Positions 33,951 through 43,048 of a stretch of 64,000 nt of DNA are shown piece by piece. The DNA comes from Neorhizobium alkalisoli (lineage in GTDB: Bacteria; Pseudomonadota; Alphaproteobacteria; Rhizobiales; Rhizobiaceae). The notes beneath the pieces were generated by a model. The model saw only the letters and a list, made by a program, of their open reading frames with translations, did not search any database and was not told the origin of the DNA. Numbering within the stretch: position 1 is the stretch's first letter; every line of letters begins with the position of its first letter. A program made the position numbers and the translations under genes. The DNA lies in NCBI RefSeq assembly GCF_002968635.1, contig NZ_PVBN01000005.1, positions 124,001 through 188,000 on the forward strand. The letters run 5' to 3'.

Positions 33951-35438
33951 TTAGTCCTTCACCCGCTCCATGGCATCGAGAGCCGCGGAGAGACGCTTTT
34001 CCTCGTTGTAGTATCGGGCGCGATCCCAGAAATGCGGCTTCCCGATGCCGGTGGACATGTGCCGGCCGATCAGCCGCCCGTTGGCATCCTCGCCGTCGAT
34101 TTCGTAGCGCATCAGATCCTGGGTGACGATCACGTCGCCTTCCATGCCGATCACCTCGGTGATCTGCGTGATGCGGCGCGAACCGTCGCGCAGACGGGCC
34201 GCCTGGATGACGACGTCGATCGAACCCGTGATGATCTCGCGTACCGTCTTGGCCGGCAGTGAATAACCGCCCATGGCGATCATCGATTCCATACGGCTCA
34301 GGCATTCACGCGGGGTATTGGCGTGGATGGTGCCCATCGAGCCGTCATGGCCGGTGTTCATCGCCTGCAACAGGTCGAAAACTTCTGGACCACGCACTTC
34401 GCCGACGATGATGCGTTCCGGACGCATACGCAGGCAGTTCTTGACGAGATCGCGCATGGTGATCTCGCCCTCGCCTTCGATATTCGGCGGACGCGTTTCC
34501 AGACGCACGACATGCGGCTGCTGCAGTTGCAGTTCGGCGGTGTCCTCGCAGGTGATTACACGTTCATCGGCGTCGATATAACGCGTCAGGCAGTTGAGCA
34601 GCGTCGTCTTGCCCGAACCGGTACCGCCGGAAATAACCACGTTGCAACGAACGCGGCCGATGATCTGCAGGAGAACGGCACCCTCGGGGGTGATGGCTCC
34701 GAATTTCACGAGCTGGTCGAGATTGAGCTTGTCCTTTTTGAACTTGCGGATCGTCAGCGCCGGGCCGTCGATGGCCAGCGGCGGCGCGATGACGTTGACG
34801 CGCGAGCCGTCGGGCAGGCGCGCGTCGCAGATGGGTGAGGATTCATCGACGCGACGCCCGACCTGACTGACGATGCGCTGGCAGATCGAGAGGAGCTGGC
34901 CATTGTCGCGGAAACGGATTTCGGACTCGATCGTCTTGCCGCCGACTTCGATGAAGGTCTGACCGGCGCCGTTGACCATGATGTCTGCGATGTCGTCACG
35001 GGCCAGCAGCGGTTCCAGCGGGCCATAACCCAGAACATCGTTGCAGATATCCTCGAGCAGTTCCTCCTGCTCGGAAATCGACATCGCGAAATTCTTGATC
35101 GTGATGATATCGTTGACGATGTCGCGGATTTCCTCACGCGCGCTTTCGGCATCGAGCTTGGCGAGCTGGGAAAGGTCGATCGTATCGATAAGCGCGGAGA
35201 AGACCTGGCTCTTTGTATCGTAATACAGTTCGGTGCGGGCTTGCCGTTTGCGGACAGGTTGCGGCGCAAGCGGCGGCGGGACCGGCTGACGCGGGGCGGC
35301 CATATCGCGAGCGGGCTCGGCGAGAACTTCCGGGGCCGCCTGTCTTGCAGCCAGCGTAGCGGCGGGGACGGCCGCCGGCGGTGGCGCAAGCCCTGCCGCG
35401 CCCTTCCCAGATCCCTCGTTTCCGCGCTTGCCAAACAT
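33951..35438 (-). CDS. cpaF: CpaF/TadA, pilus assembly ATPase
   Basis: A 495-residue secretion ATPase of the VirB11/GspE superfamily. A Pro/Ala-rich N-terminus (about 1-70) precedes the N-domain ([20 protein letters not shown]) and the RecA-like domain with Walker [10 protein letters not shown] (Lys277), an Asp box ([14 protein letters not shown]) and a His/Walker B region ([14 protein letters not shown]). It powers Flp pilus extension and, in some species, retraction. The ATG is 16 bp behind the cpaE stop. Confidence 0.95.
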   Translation of the reverse strand: MFGKRGNEGSGKGAAGLAPPPAAVPAATLAARQAAPEVLAEPARDMAAPRQPVPPPLAPQPVRKRQARTELYYDTKSQVFSALIDTIDLSQLAKLDAESAREEIRDIVNDIITIKNFAMSISEQEELLEDICNDVLGYGPLEPLLARDDIADIMVNGAGQTFIEVGGKTIESEIRFRDNGQLLSICQRIVSQVGRRVDESSPICDARLPDGSRVNVIAPPLAIDGPALTIRKFKKDKLNLDQLVKFGAITPEGAVLLQIIGRVRCNVVISGGTGSGKTTLLNCLTRYIDADERVITCEDTAELQLQQPHVVRLETRPPNIEGEGEITMRDLVKNCLRMRPERIIVGEVRGPEVFDLLQAMNTGHDGSMGTIHANTPRECLSRMESMIAMGGYSLPAKTVREIITGSIDVVIQAARLRDGSRRITQITEVIGMEGDVIVTQDLMRYEIDGEDANGRLIGRHMSTGIGKPHFWDRARYYNEEKRLSAALDAMERVKD

Positions 35439-35454
35439 TCCGGTTTCCTAACGT

Positions 35455-36747
35455 CTAAGCCTTCTTGCGCCCAAGCATGTCGAGCACCTTCCCCAGACCA
35501 CCCTTTTTCGCCTTCTTCACCGCGACGCGACCGGTGACGATATGGGCGATCTGGGAGAATGTTTCCGCAGCTGGCGACTTTGCATCGATCTCCGAGATCA
35601 TGCGGCCGCTGTTGGCTGCGTTGCCGAAGAGCTGAACATCGAAGGGCAGGATCGCGATCGGCTCGATCTCCAGCGGCTCGATGAAGTCGGCAGGCGCGAT
35701 TTCGGGACGCTTCGGCATGCCTACCTGATTGAGGATGATATGCGGCGGGCGATCGTTCGGCCGAAGCTTCTTCAGCGCGTCGATCATGTTCTTGGTGTTG
35801 CGAAGGTTCGCGAGATCGGGAACGGCGCAGATCACCACCTCGTCCACCTCGCAGAGCACCGCACGTGTCCATTCCGTCCAACCATGCGGAAGATCCAGGA
35901 CGGCGACCGGCGCGCTGCGCTGTAGGAGCTCGATGATGGGCGTAAAGGCACCGCGTTCGAAATCATACGCCCGGTCGAGCAGCGACGGCGCGGCAAGAAG
36001 CGACAGGTGCTCCGAGCACTTGGTCAGCAGGCGATCGAGGAATACCTCGTCCAGCCGTTCCGGCGCAAAAACCGCTTCCGCAATACCTTGAGCGGGATCC
36101 TGGTCGAAGTCGATATTGGCCGTGCCGAATGGGAGGTCGAGATCGGCGAGGATAGTCTCGGTCGAAAACAGGCTCGAAATGCCGAAGGCACAGTTGTGCG
36201 CGATGGTGGACGAGCCCACGCCGCCCTTCGCGCCGATGAAAGCGATGGATTTCCCGAGCGGCTCGGCCTCCGGGTCGACGAAGATCGTCGAAACGGAAGC
36301 CAGCATATCGGACATCTGCACCGGCCCGACCAGATATTCGGAGATGCCGTTGCGGATCAGCTCCCGGTAAAGAGAGATATCGTTGTAACGTCCGACGATG
36401 ATGACCTTCGTGGAGGGATCGCAGACTTCCGCAAGCGGCGTCAGCTCTTCAAGAAGGTTCTTCGGCTCGGCCTCCGTCTCGAGAATGATCAGGTTCGGCG
36501 TTGGCGCGGAAGCAAACATGTTCGCTGCGGCGCCGGTGCTGCCGACCGTCACGCGAAGATTGACCTTGGACATGCGGCGATCCCGCCCCATGCGGTCCAT
36601 CATCCGCTGCATGGCCTCGCTCTCGCAGAATGCATGAATCGAGATGCGCGGCAGCGGACGCAGTGCGTCCATATCCGCAGGACGCTCGGCGTCATCGAAA
36701 TGTTCGTCTTCGCCGGACGCACGAATCTCGTAGCTGATCGGGCTCAT
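35455..36747 (-). CDS. cpaE: CpaE/TadZ, polar localisation protein of the Flp pilus
   Basis: A 430-residue protein with an N-terminal atypical receiver-like domain (about 40-150; NLIILETEAEPKNLLEELTP) and a ParA/MinD-like ATPase domain. The deviant Walker A is IGAKGGVGSSTIAHN, with Lys at residue 174. TadZ proteins localise the pilus machine to a cell pole. The N-terminal domain lacks a clear phospho-acceptor. Encoded between cpaD and cpaF, as expected. Confidence 0.93.
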   Translation of the reverse strand: MSPISYEIRASGEDEHFDDAERPADMDALRPLPRISIHAFCESEAMQRMMDRMGRDRRMSKVNLRVTVGSTGAAANMFASAPTPNLIILETEAEPKNLLEELTPLAEVCDPSTKVIIVGRYNDISLYRELIRNGISEYLVGPVQMSDMLASVSTIFVDPEAEPLGKSIAFIGAKGGVGSSTIAHNCAFGISSLFSTETILADLDLPFGTANIDFDQDPAQGIAEAVFAPERLDEVFLDRLLTKCSEHLSLLAAPSLLDRAYDFERGAFTPIIELLQRSAPVAVLDLPHGWTEWTRAVLCEVDEVVICAVPDLANLRNTKNMIDALKKLRPNDRPPHIILNQVGMPKRPEIAPADFIEPLEIEPIAILPFDVQLFGNAANSGRMISEIDAKSPAAETFSQIAHIVTGRVAVKKAKKGGLGKVLDMLGRKKA

Positions 36748-36774
36748 CTTCTTCTCCGCTTCCTGGCCATCCGC

Positions 36775-37446
36775 TCAATCATCGCTGGACTCGCCGCGGT
36801 AGTCGCTGATGACCTTTGCTCGCTGCGTGGCGTCGATCGGCGTCATCCCGCGCGGCGCGATAAGATCGGTCGGGTTGGCGATCTGGGCTGCAAGATTGTT
36901 CTGGCTCGCACAGCCGAAATTGTACCAGTTCCTGTTGCCGAACGTGTTGTCGGAGAGATCGGCGGGCCATTCTCCACAGGGGCTCGTCATCGCTTTGGTC
37001 GTCACGTAGGTGAGCCGGATCGGCGCAGCATCACCGCTTGGAGAAGCAGCATAGCTGCTCATCAGTATCCTATCGGTCCTGACCCCATTGGTCGTCAGGG
37101 TCCGGCGGATATCTCCCACCAGACGCTGGGCCGCTCCGGAATTATAGGAACCATGAGGAACCTGGATCTGAACGACGCCTGCCGGCGACGAGGCAAAACT
37201 CTGGGCGAAGCCCTTTACCGTGTCCTTCATGCCGATGGACAGCCGCACATCGCCCGAGGCGACCGGGATATCGAGCGTATGTTCGCCTTCTGCCAGCACA
37301 ATGGGGTGCCGGGTCCGGTAGTCATCGGGAATGGAGCCGGTGGTAAGCTGGCTGTTGCCGCAACCCGACAAAAGAAGTGCCGATGCCACGAGCATCGCAG
37401 CTGAGGCGATGGTGTATCGGGAAGACGTGGCGGCGCCCTTGCTCAT
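36775..37446 (-). CDS. cpaD: CpaD, pilus assembly lipoprotein
   Basis: A 223-residue lipoprotein (lipobox LLLSGC, Cys29). The rest has the CpaD features HPIVLAEGEHTLDIPVASGD and NRNWYNFGCASQNNLAAQIA with a Cys, and SSYAASPSGDAAPIRLTYV. Its role is in the outer membrane/periplasm with the CpaC secretin. The start at 37446 is chosen because AAGGA lies 9 bp upstream and it begins the signal peptide; a longer frame from a GTG at 37500 would overlap the cpaC stop and could also be used by coupling. Confidence 0.9.
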   Translation of the reverse strand: MSKGAATSSRYTIASAAMLVASALLLSGCGNSQLTTGSIPDDYRTRHPIVLAEGEHTLDIPVASGDVRLSIGMKDTVKGFAQSFASSPAGVVQIQVPHGSYNSGAAQRLVGDIRRTLTTNGVRTDRILMSSYAASPSGDAAPIRLTYVTTKAMTSPCGEWPADLSDNTFGNRNWYNFGCASQNNLAAQIANPTDLIAPRGMTPIDATQRAKVISDYRGESSDD

Positions 37447-37496
37447 GGCATTCTGTCCTTCGGCGGCGGTGTTTACTTGCGTTTCCATGGCCAGGG

Positions 37497-39071
37497 TCAC
37501 TTGTAGATGAAGCCGACCGCGCCGTGATACTGGCCGGTCGCGACCGGTTCCTTGCGGCCGTAGATCTTGTTCACGCGATTCAGGAAGAAGGTGGCGGCGT
37601 CGTTTTCCGGATTGAAATTGTCATCCGGGCGCGCGATCTCGTTGCGGGCGACAGGCCGGACGAGATAAGGCGTCGCGATGATGACGAGTTCGGTCTCGTT
37701 GCGGACGAAATCCTTGCTGCGGAAGAGGGTGCCCAGGACCGGCACTTTGGAAATTCCGGGAAGGCCGGACATGGCCTGCCGGATATTGTCCTGCACCAGG
37801 CCGGCGATCACGATCGAACCACCGGAAGGAAGCTCAACCGTGGTGGACGCCTCGCGTTTGCGGATCGACATGTAGGTGTTGCCCTGGATACGGAGCGAAC
37901 TTCCGTTGCCGGTGGTGGCCGAACCCTCGTAGGTAGGCTCAGAGACGTTGGTCTCGATATTCAGGCTGATGCGCCCTGGGGACAGAACGACCGGCTTAAA
38001 GTTCAATTCTATACCGTAATCGACCGAATTGGTGGTTCGGGTGACCGTTGGCGCGCCGGTTTCTTCGTCAACCCCAACCTCTTGCTCCGCAGGCAACCGA
38101 AATTCGCCGCCGACGTAAAATTTCGCCTGCTGGCCGGAGATCGCCGTCAGGCTTGGTTCGGCCAGGGTCCGCATGACGCCTGCCTGCTCCATGGCATTCA
38201 TGTAGGTGGCCAGCCCGACATTGCCGATCGACCCAGCTAGGGTTCCCATGCCGAAGGTGTTGATCGCATTGCCAAGGTTGGAGGGGTTGGAAAAGCCAAT
38301 AGAACCATCCGGCCCCGAAACCGAACCGTTAAAGCCCAGTTGCTTCAGCACCTGGCGACTGACCTCTGCGACGGTGACCTTCAACGTCACCTGATCCTCG
38401 CCCTCGATAGTCAGTAGGTTGACGATCTGCGACTGCTGGCGGTCTTCCGCAAAGATATCGCCGGTGCCGCCATCGCTACCCTCGACCGTAATACTGCGGG
38501 TCGTTGCTTCGCCGCCTTTCAGGAAGGCCTTGGTTAGCTTTTCCGCCTGCGCGGAATCCTGTGGTGTCCGTACGGTCCCAGATAAGACAACGTTATCGGA
38601 GATGATTTCCACCTTGATGTCGGATTCCGGCAGGAACCTGCGAAGATTCAACTGAAGACCGGAGATGTCGCGTTCGATCTCGACATCCAGGCTGACGATT
38701 TCCTCGCCATGTGATCCGAATACGAAAATATTGGTCTGACCGACCATTTTGCCGAAGAGATAGATGCGACGCGAGGTGCGGGTCACGGCATCGGCCATGG
38801 TGGGATCGGCGACAAGGATGTCGTGGGCATCCGCCGGCAGATCGACGACGATGGCCTTGTTGAGGCCGAGCTCCAACCGCTTTCGGACTCCCGGTCCGCC
38901 TTCTGTGATGCGAATCACGCTGGCATCGGCAGCCACAGCTTCGGCAGAGGCGAAGTTAATGGGTGCAACAGTGACCGGAACGCCGGAAAAGGCGAGGCAA
39001 AAGGCTATCGCCGCCGCTACCGAGCTACGAATCTTCCGCTTCAGGATGCTCACTTGATCCGCTCCGTTCAT
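37497..39071 (-). CDS. cpaC: CpaC/RcpA, secretin of the Flp pilus
   Basis: A 524-residue secretin precursor. After the signal segment (SSVAAAIAFCLAFSGVPVTV) comes a pilus N-terminal domain (about 65-135; VVDLPADAHDILVADPTMAD), a BON-like domain (about 150-215) and the secretin domain with LTAISGQQAKFYVGGEF and the C-terminal GGSIVIAGLVQD. It forms the outer-membrane channel. Its ATG overlaps the cpaB stop (ATGA); a GTG six codons later follows GGAGCGG and is an alternative start. Confidence 0.94.
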   Translation of the reverse strand: MNGADQVSILKRKIRSSVAAAIAFCLAFSGVPVTVAPINFASAEAVAADASVIRITEGGPGVRKRLELGLNKAIVVDLPADAHDILVADPTMADAVTRTSRRIYLFGKMVGQTNIFVFGSHGEEIVSLDVEIERDISGLQLNLRRFLPESDIKVEIISDNVVLSGTVRTPQDSAQAEKLTKAFLKGGEATTRSITVEGSDGGTGDIFAEDRQQSQIVNLLTIEGEDQVTLKVTVAEVSRQVLKQLGFNGSVSGPDGSIGFSNPSNLGNAINTFGMGTLAGSIGNVGLATYMNAMEQAGVMRTLAEPSLTAISGQQAKFYVGGEFRLPAEQEVGVDEETGAPTVTRTTNSVDYGIELNFKPVVLSPGRISLNIETNVSEPTYEGSATTGNGSSLRIQGNTYMSIRKREASTTVELPSGGSIVIAGLVQDNIRQAMSGLPGISKVPVLGTLFRSKDFVRNETELVIIATPYLVRPVARNEIARPDDNFNPENDAATFFLNRVNKIYGRKEPVATGQYHGAVGFIYK

Positions 39072-39883
39072 TGCGCTGGCGCCTGCGTCGCGGCTGTGCT
39101 TTTGACGATCGAGCCCGATTTGATGACCTGTATATCCGCCTTGCGGTCCCGTCCGTGAAGCAGGTAGTCGGCGACCGCCGTATCAGCTTCCTGGGAATCG
39201 GCGACCGAGCGCAGGGCAAGAGTGAGCCGCTCCGCCATCTGCTGGGAAACCGCGATGACCTGGGCCTGGTCCGGCGTCAGTTCGAGCGTCGCTGTGGTAC
39301 CGACAACCGCCTTCTTGCCGTCCTCTGTTTCCTGGATCTGCTGGTCGATTGCGAGCACGCGGATATTGCTCAGGATGTTTTCCGTAATGTAGCGGCCGTC
39401 ATCCTTGTTTTCCCGCACCATGATAATGTCGACGCGGTCGTTCGGAAGTACGAAGCCGCCTGCGCCGGTGGAGACCGAGATTTCGGTCGCCACGGCCCGT
39501 TTGCCCGCGGGCAGAAGCGACGACATGACCCGGCTGGATGAATCTGCCACTTTCTCTGCGCGAAGCGGCTCACCCTTGAACATGGGCATGCGCACTACCG
39601 CGCCCTGAAGTTCGGTGATCGCATTGGGCCGTTTGTCGGCGGTGATGAAGCCATCCACCACGCCATCTTTCGGCCATGGGAGCCATTCCATCGCCTTCGC
39701 GTTCAGGCGGCTGCCGACCGGCAGATTTTCAGCGGAAACGAGAACCTTCACCGTGGGTTCGCGCTTGATCACGGTCTCGACAAGTTCGGGACCCTTATCG
39801 CCCGCCAGCCGCACGGCCAGCAGGCCTGCCAGACCTGCGGCCACTACGGCGACCGCGAGTATGATGATACGGGTGGGCTTCAT
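39068..39883 (-). CDS. cpaB: CpaB/RcpC, pilus assembly protein with SAF domain
   Basis: A 271-residue protein with an N-terminal membrane anchor (IIILAVAVVAAGLAGLLAV), a SAF domain (about 40-105; VLVSAENLPVGSRLNAKAME) and the RcpC/CpaB domain with PNDRVDIIMVRENKDDGRYI. It probably binds peptidoglycan or the secretin base. The start at 39883 has AAGGA 6 bp upstream; the ATG two codons earlier is too close to that site. Preceded by 113 bp containing CtrA-like boxes. Confidence 0.92.
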   Translation of the reverse strand: MKPTRIIILAVAVVAAGLAGLLAVRLAGDKGPELVETVIKREPTVKVLVSAENLPVGSRLNAKAMEWLPWPKDGVVDGFITADKRPNAITELQGAVVRMPMFKGEPLRAEKVADSSSRVMSSLLPAGKRAVATEISVSTGAGGFVLPNDRVDIIMVRENKDDGRYITENILSNIRVLAIDQQIQETEDGKKAVVGTTATLELTPDQAQVIAVSQQMAERLTLALRSVADSQEADTAVADYLLHGRDRKADIQVIKSGSIVKSTAATQAPAQ

Positions 39884-39931
39884 GGTCATTCCTTGGGAAC
39901 TCTACTTCCCCGGAAGAATGGCCGTGAATGG

Positions 39932-39970
39932 TGTAATTATGGTTAATGAGACGCTTACAATTTAGGTTAA
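39932..39970. promoter_or_regulatory. Two CtrA-like boxes upstream of cpaB
   Basis: On the minus strand two elements TTAACC-N5-T(G/A)(T/C)A, at 39970-39956 and 39946-39932, 24 bp apart. Both begin with the TTAACC half-site of the CtrA consensus and have a degenerate second half. They lie in the only sizeable gap of the cpa operon. Confidence 0.35.
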
Positions 39971-39996
39971 CAATATGTTTCCGTCGCCAGACGGCA

Positions 39997-40521
39997 TTAC
40001 TGAAAAGTCTTGATCGCCAGGGAATATATCGGAGCCTGCTCGAATGTCAGGAAACCACCAATCGCAATCGCGATGCCATAGGGGATCTTTCTGGCCGTAA
40101 CCAGGGAGGCCGGCAGGGGAATCCCCATGGCCATGACGGAGTTTGCCTGAGACCGGAGAAGAAGGAACAACAAGGTCACTGCCCCGCCCACGTAGCCTAC
40201 GGCGACAAGGAACACTAACAGAGAGTGATTGAAGCCGAACCAGACGGCCGCGGCCGTCAGCAGTTTCGCATCTCCGCCACCCATGACATTCATGGCAAAC
40301 AGGGCAAAACAAACGCCGAAGACGGCGAGGCCCGCCATGATGTTGATGCCTATTTCCGACCAGGCCAAGCCAGACAGCGGCGCAAGAACGAGAAAGCACG
40401 CGAGAAGCGCAGCCGAGATCCAGTTCGGGATCGTCATCGTAAAGAGGTCGCTAACGGCAGCAAGAGCTAACCCCAGCGGCAGGACGACCAGGACCAGTAT
40501 TGCTATGATCAGACTTATCAT
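39997..40521 (-). CDS. cpaA: CpaA/TadV, prepilin peptidase
   Basis: A 174-residue A24 aspartic membrane peptidase with about five membrane segments. The catalytic Asp pair is at residue 25 (SDLFTMTIPN) and residue 84 (GGGDAKLL). It cleaves the Flp prepilin and TadE-type pseudopilins after the conserved Gly. The start at 40521 has GAGGG upstream; the longer frame has no membrane start. It lies 123 bp behind the pilin gene with a hairpin in between. Confidence 0.93.
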   Translation of the reverse strand: MISLIIAILVLVVLPLGLALAAVSDLFTMTIPNWISAALLACFLVLAPLSGLAWSEIGINIMAGLAVFGVCFALFAMNVMGGGDAKLLTAAAVWFGFNHSLLVFLVAVGYVGGAVTLLFLLLRSQANSVMAMGIPLPASLVTARKIPYGIAIAIGGFLTFEQAPIYSLAIKTFQ

Positions 40522-40583
40522 GCATCTGCCCTCTGGCGATGGAATGGCCCGGATTGTATGGCCACCGCATTCGATAAAGTGAT

Positions 40584-40605
40584 AAAGCCGCCCGTCGGCG
40601 GCTTT
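40584..40605 (-). terminator. Attenuator-like hairpin between pilin gene and cpaA
   Basis: Perfect 9-bp stem AAAGCCGCC / GGCGGCTTT with a four-base loop and no strong T-tract. It is placed to cut part of the transcripts after the pilin gene, giving more pilin than assembly proteins. Confidence 0.55.
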
Positions 40606-40644
40606 ACAAAAAGCCCTGAGAATAATGCCCCGGAGCAATCTAGA

Positions 40645-40827
40645 TTACATGTCTTTTTCAGCCTGCTCCATCTTGTCGGAGATGGCGGTGAAAGTATTTT
40701 CCAGCGAATTGCCGAGCGTCGTAGCACCAGCGATCAGAGCAACGGAAATAAGGGCGGCGATGAGACCATACTCGATGGCGGTTGCGCCGGACTCATCCTT
40801 CAGAAAACGAGCGAAAATCTTGGACAT
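40645..40827 (-). CDS. Flp/Fap family type IVb pilin
   Basis: A 60-residue major pilin. A short basic leader is cut after Gly14; the mature N-terminus is ATAIEYGLIA with Glu at position 5 and the Tyr typical of Flp pilins. The hydrophobic helix is followed by a short acidic tail. A good ribosome site (AGGAG) lies upstream. The first gene of the cpa operon. Only one pilin copy is present here. Confidence 0.95.
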   Translation of the reverse strand: MSKIFARFLKDESGATAIEYGLIAALISVALIAGATTLGNSLENTFTAISDKMEQAEKDM

Positions 40828-41227
40828 GGGACTCTCCTACTCCACAACTTGTTGTTCAGCACTTCCCGACAACTGTTTTCCGTTGTTCGGATGGCAGCAA
40901 TCTACAGAGCGACGATTGCCAAGCACTTAAGGAAGAGCGTTATCAATTCGTTAATGGAAGGTTGCCGGAAGGAATGGTAAATGAAGAGACCAGCAACAAG
41001 ATAGTATTTGAACAATATTCGGTGACGCTGGAGACCACTAATATTCCCTATCGCGCAACGCCTTAACGGCATTGTCGCACCGGCAGTGAGACGCGCAGGC
41101 GCCAAACGTATCGGCGGGCGATGAGGTTAATATCGGATAAAAAGGCCAGTCGTTGTGCCGTTTAACCGTTCGTTCACCAATCGCATCCATCCTTGAGCGA
41201 TACAACCGCATCCAAAGGCTGCCCACA
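40828..41227. other. Divergent regulatory region between the pilin operon and the TadE unit
   Basis: 400 bp, AT-richer than its surroundings, no gene found. It must contain the pilin promoter (leftward) and the promoter of the 41228 unit. TTAT-N7-TTAA at 40940-40954 (about 115 bp from the pilin start) and TTAA-N7-TTCA at 41162-41176 (about 55 bp before the 41228 start) are imperfect CtrA-like boxes. Short frames here have no ribosome site. Confidence 0.45.
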
Positions 41228-41641
41228 ATGCTGTTCCGTCGCGTCATGGTCCGACTCGCCGCCGTCTGCGGCCTCGCCTTTGTGGCGGCTACGGGAAATG
41301 TGCTGGCTCAGGAGGACGGCGATCTTTTGCGCGTCTTCATGAATCACGCTCGCGTATTGCGGCTCGACCGGCCGGTGAGCAAGGTCATTGTCGGCAACTC
41401 CAATGTGGCGGACGCCACCGTTGCGGATTCCACGACCATCGTGGTCACGGGCCGCAGCTTCGGGACGACCAATCTCGTACTTCTGGATGCGGAAGGAAAC
41501 GCGATCGCAGACGAACGCGTTCTTGTCTCCATCGACGAGGGAAATACCGTTCGCGTCTTCCGCCAGACCGAACGCTCGATCCTCTCCTGCACGCCCAACT
41601 GCGAGCAGCATGCCGAGTTCAAGACCGACGGGGCGCCCTGA
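41228..41641 (+). CDS. Pilus assembly protein N-terminal domain protein
   Basis: A 137-residue periplasmic protein with signal peptide (VRLAAVCGLAFVAATGNVLA, cleavage near residue 28). The rest matches the N-terminal domain of CpaC-type secretins: RVLRLDRPVSKVIVGNSNVA and RSFGTTNLVLLDAEGN. It lacks the secretin part. Such stand-alone domains are encoded beside tad loci in rhizobia and may cap or guide the secretin. The C-terminus has two Cys (CTPNC). Start at 41228 chosen for the signal peptide and AAAGG upstream. Confidence 0.82.
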   Translation: MLFRRVMVRLAAVCGLAFVAATGNVLAQEDGDLLRVFMNHARVLRLDRPVSKVIVGNSNVADATVADSTTIVVTGRSFGTTNLVLLDAEGNAIADERVLVSIDEGNTVRVFRQTERSILSCTPNCEQHAEFKTDGAP

Positions 41642-41738
41642 TCAGGCACAATCCATTAAACTCGCGCCGTTTGCCGCAACGGAATCTCAATAATCGGCCC
41701 GTACGATTCCGAAGCTCGAAAGCGGGCTGTGGGCGGGA

Positions 41739-42347
41739 ATGATGATCCAGGATCATGACGAGATGGGAGAGGTCGCGCCGGCGAGACGCGGAGGTGCGCT
41801 CGGCCGGATATTCAGGTCGCGAGACGGTGCGGCGGCCATAGAGTTCGCAATGTTGGCGATCCCCTATTTCATGATCGTCTTTGCGATCCTGGAAACCTTC
41901 ATTGCCTACACGGGCGAACAGCTTGTCGCCAATGCCGTCGATACGATGGCGCGCAAGCTCAGGACCGGAAACATCACCGCCTCCAACACCGATCGGACCG
42001 CATTCCGGCGAACCTTCTGCAACGAAGTTTCGATCATGATCAAATGCAGCGAGGAGGAAATAGCGACCCCCGACAAGCTGTGGCTGGACGTCCGCAGTTT
42101 TCCGAGCTTTGCCGACATACCGGGAAATGTGCCGCTCAATTCGTCGCAGGATCTGGATACGTCTTCGGTAAACAACTATACGCCGGGCGCCCAGAAGACG
42201 ATCAACATGGTGCGCGCCTATTACCGCTGGGATGTCGTTACAGATCTGCTTCGGCCTTACATCACCAACGTTCGGCCCTCCGGGGGCCGCCCGAACTATT
42301 TCCTGATCGTGGAAACGGCCACATTCCGAAATGAGGATTACCCGTGA
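41739..42347 (+). CDS. tadE: TadE family pseudopilin
   Basis: A 202-residue protein with a basic N-terminus, then the TadE-type segment SRDGAAAIEFAMLAIPYFMI (about residues 27-46), where the prepilin peptidase would cut after Gly and Glu follows at position 5. The remainder is a periplasmic domain with a Cys pair (CNEVSIMIKC). TadE and TadF are minor pseudopilins needed for Flp pili. Two adjacent ATGs (41739 and 41742) follow GGCGGG. It is coupled to the next gene (TGATG). Confidence 0.9.
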   Translation: MMIQDHDEMGEVAPARRGGALGRIFRSRDGAAAIEFAMLAIPYFMIVFAILETFIAYTGEQLVANAVDTMARKLRTGNITASNTDRTAFRRTFCNEVSIMIKCSEEEIATPDKLWLDVRSFPSFADIPGNVPLNSSQDLDTSSVNNYTPGAQKTINMVRAYYRWDVVTDLLRPYITNVRPSGGRPNYFLIVETATFRNEDYP

Positions 42348-42940
42348 TGGAAGCGCAAGATCCGCATCCGCAACGGCGTTCCGGAACCTTCCTGGCTCGC
42401 CTCAGGCGTCTGGCCGTCGACCGACGCGGCGCAGGTGCTGTCGAATTCGCGCTGATTGCGCCGCTTCTCCTCAGTCTCTACATCACATCCTTCGAGATTA
42501 CGCTTGGTCTCAGCGTCTCCAAACGGGTGACCCGCAGCGCCGGCACGATCGCGGACCTCGTGACGCGAGAGACAAGCGTCAACAAGGTCCTCCTCACAAC
42601 GATGGAGGACGTCACAAACAGCCTTTTCGCGCCATACGCGCCTAACGCGCTGAGCATCCGCGTCACCGGCGTGGCGCTGGACGCAACCGGCAATCCCACG
42701 GTTGCCTGGTCCTGGGACGACACCGATGCTCGCCCCTATGCGGTCGGTGCGGTGGTCGATGTCCCGACGGAGATGCGCATACCCAATTCTTTCCTGATAC
42801 ATTCGGAGGTCTCCGTTTCCCACGACCTTCTGATGTTCATGTCGGGTCTGATGCCGTCCGAGCTCAAGACAATCACCATCGCCCGGGATTACTTCTACCG
42901 TCAGAGAATCGGAAACAGTATCTCCTGTCCGGATTGCTGA
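42347..42940 (+). CDS. TadE/TadF-like pseudopilin
   Basis: A 197-residue protein with the same layout: basic leader, RRGAGAVEFALIAPLLLSLY (about 26-45) and a periplasmic part ending with CPDC. It is probably the TadF partner of the preceding TadE. The ATG overlaps the upstream stop codon, giving tight coupling; a GTG one codon upstream is also possible. No large TadG with a von Willebrand domain follows, so the unit ends here. Confidence 0.88.
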   Translation: MEAQDPHPQRRSGTFLARLRRLAVDRRGAGAVEFALIAPLLLSLYITSFEITLGLSVSKRVTRSAGTIADLVTRETSVNKVLLTTMEDVTNSLFAPYAPNALSIRVTGVALDATGNPTVAWSWDDTDARPYAVGAVVDVPTEMRIPNSFLIHSEVSVSHDLLMFMSGLMPSELKTITIARDYFYRQRIGNSISCPDC

Positions 42941-43048
42941 GGCGCCTCATCCATCTTCCCCCTTTGCCAAGCGGCAGGCACGGCTGTATGAATCGCGATT
43001 CCACGCGGCCGAAGGCCGGTGAACTGCGTTTGATATCCCGGGTGACCG

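Noticed and set aside
36007..37404. 465-codon open frame on the + strand
   Set aside because: Antisense to cpaE and cpaD; composition biased to His/Arg/Asp.
39981..39994. Hairpin CCGTC / GACGG after cpaA
   Set aside because: Five-base-pair stem without a T-tract; too weak to call a terminator.
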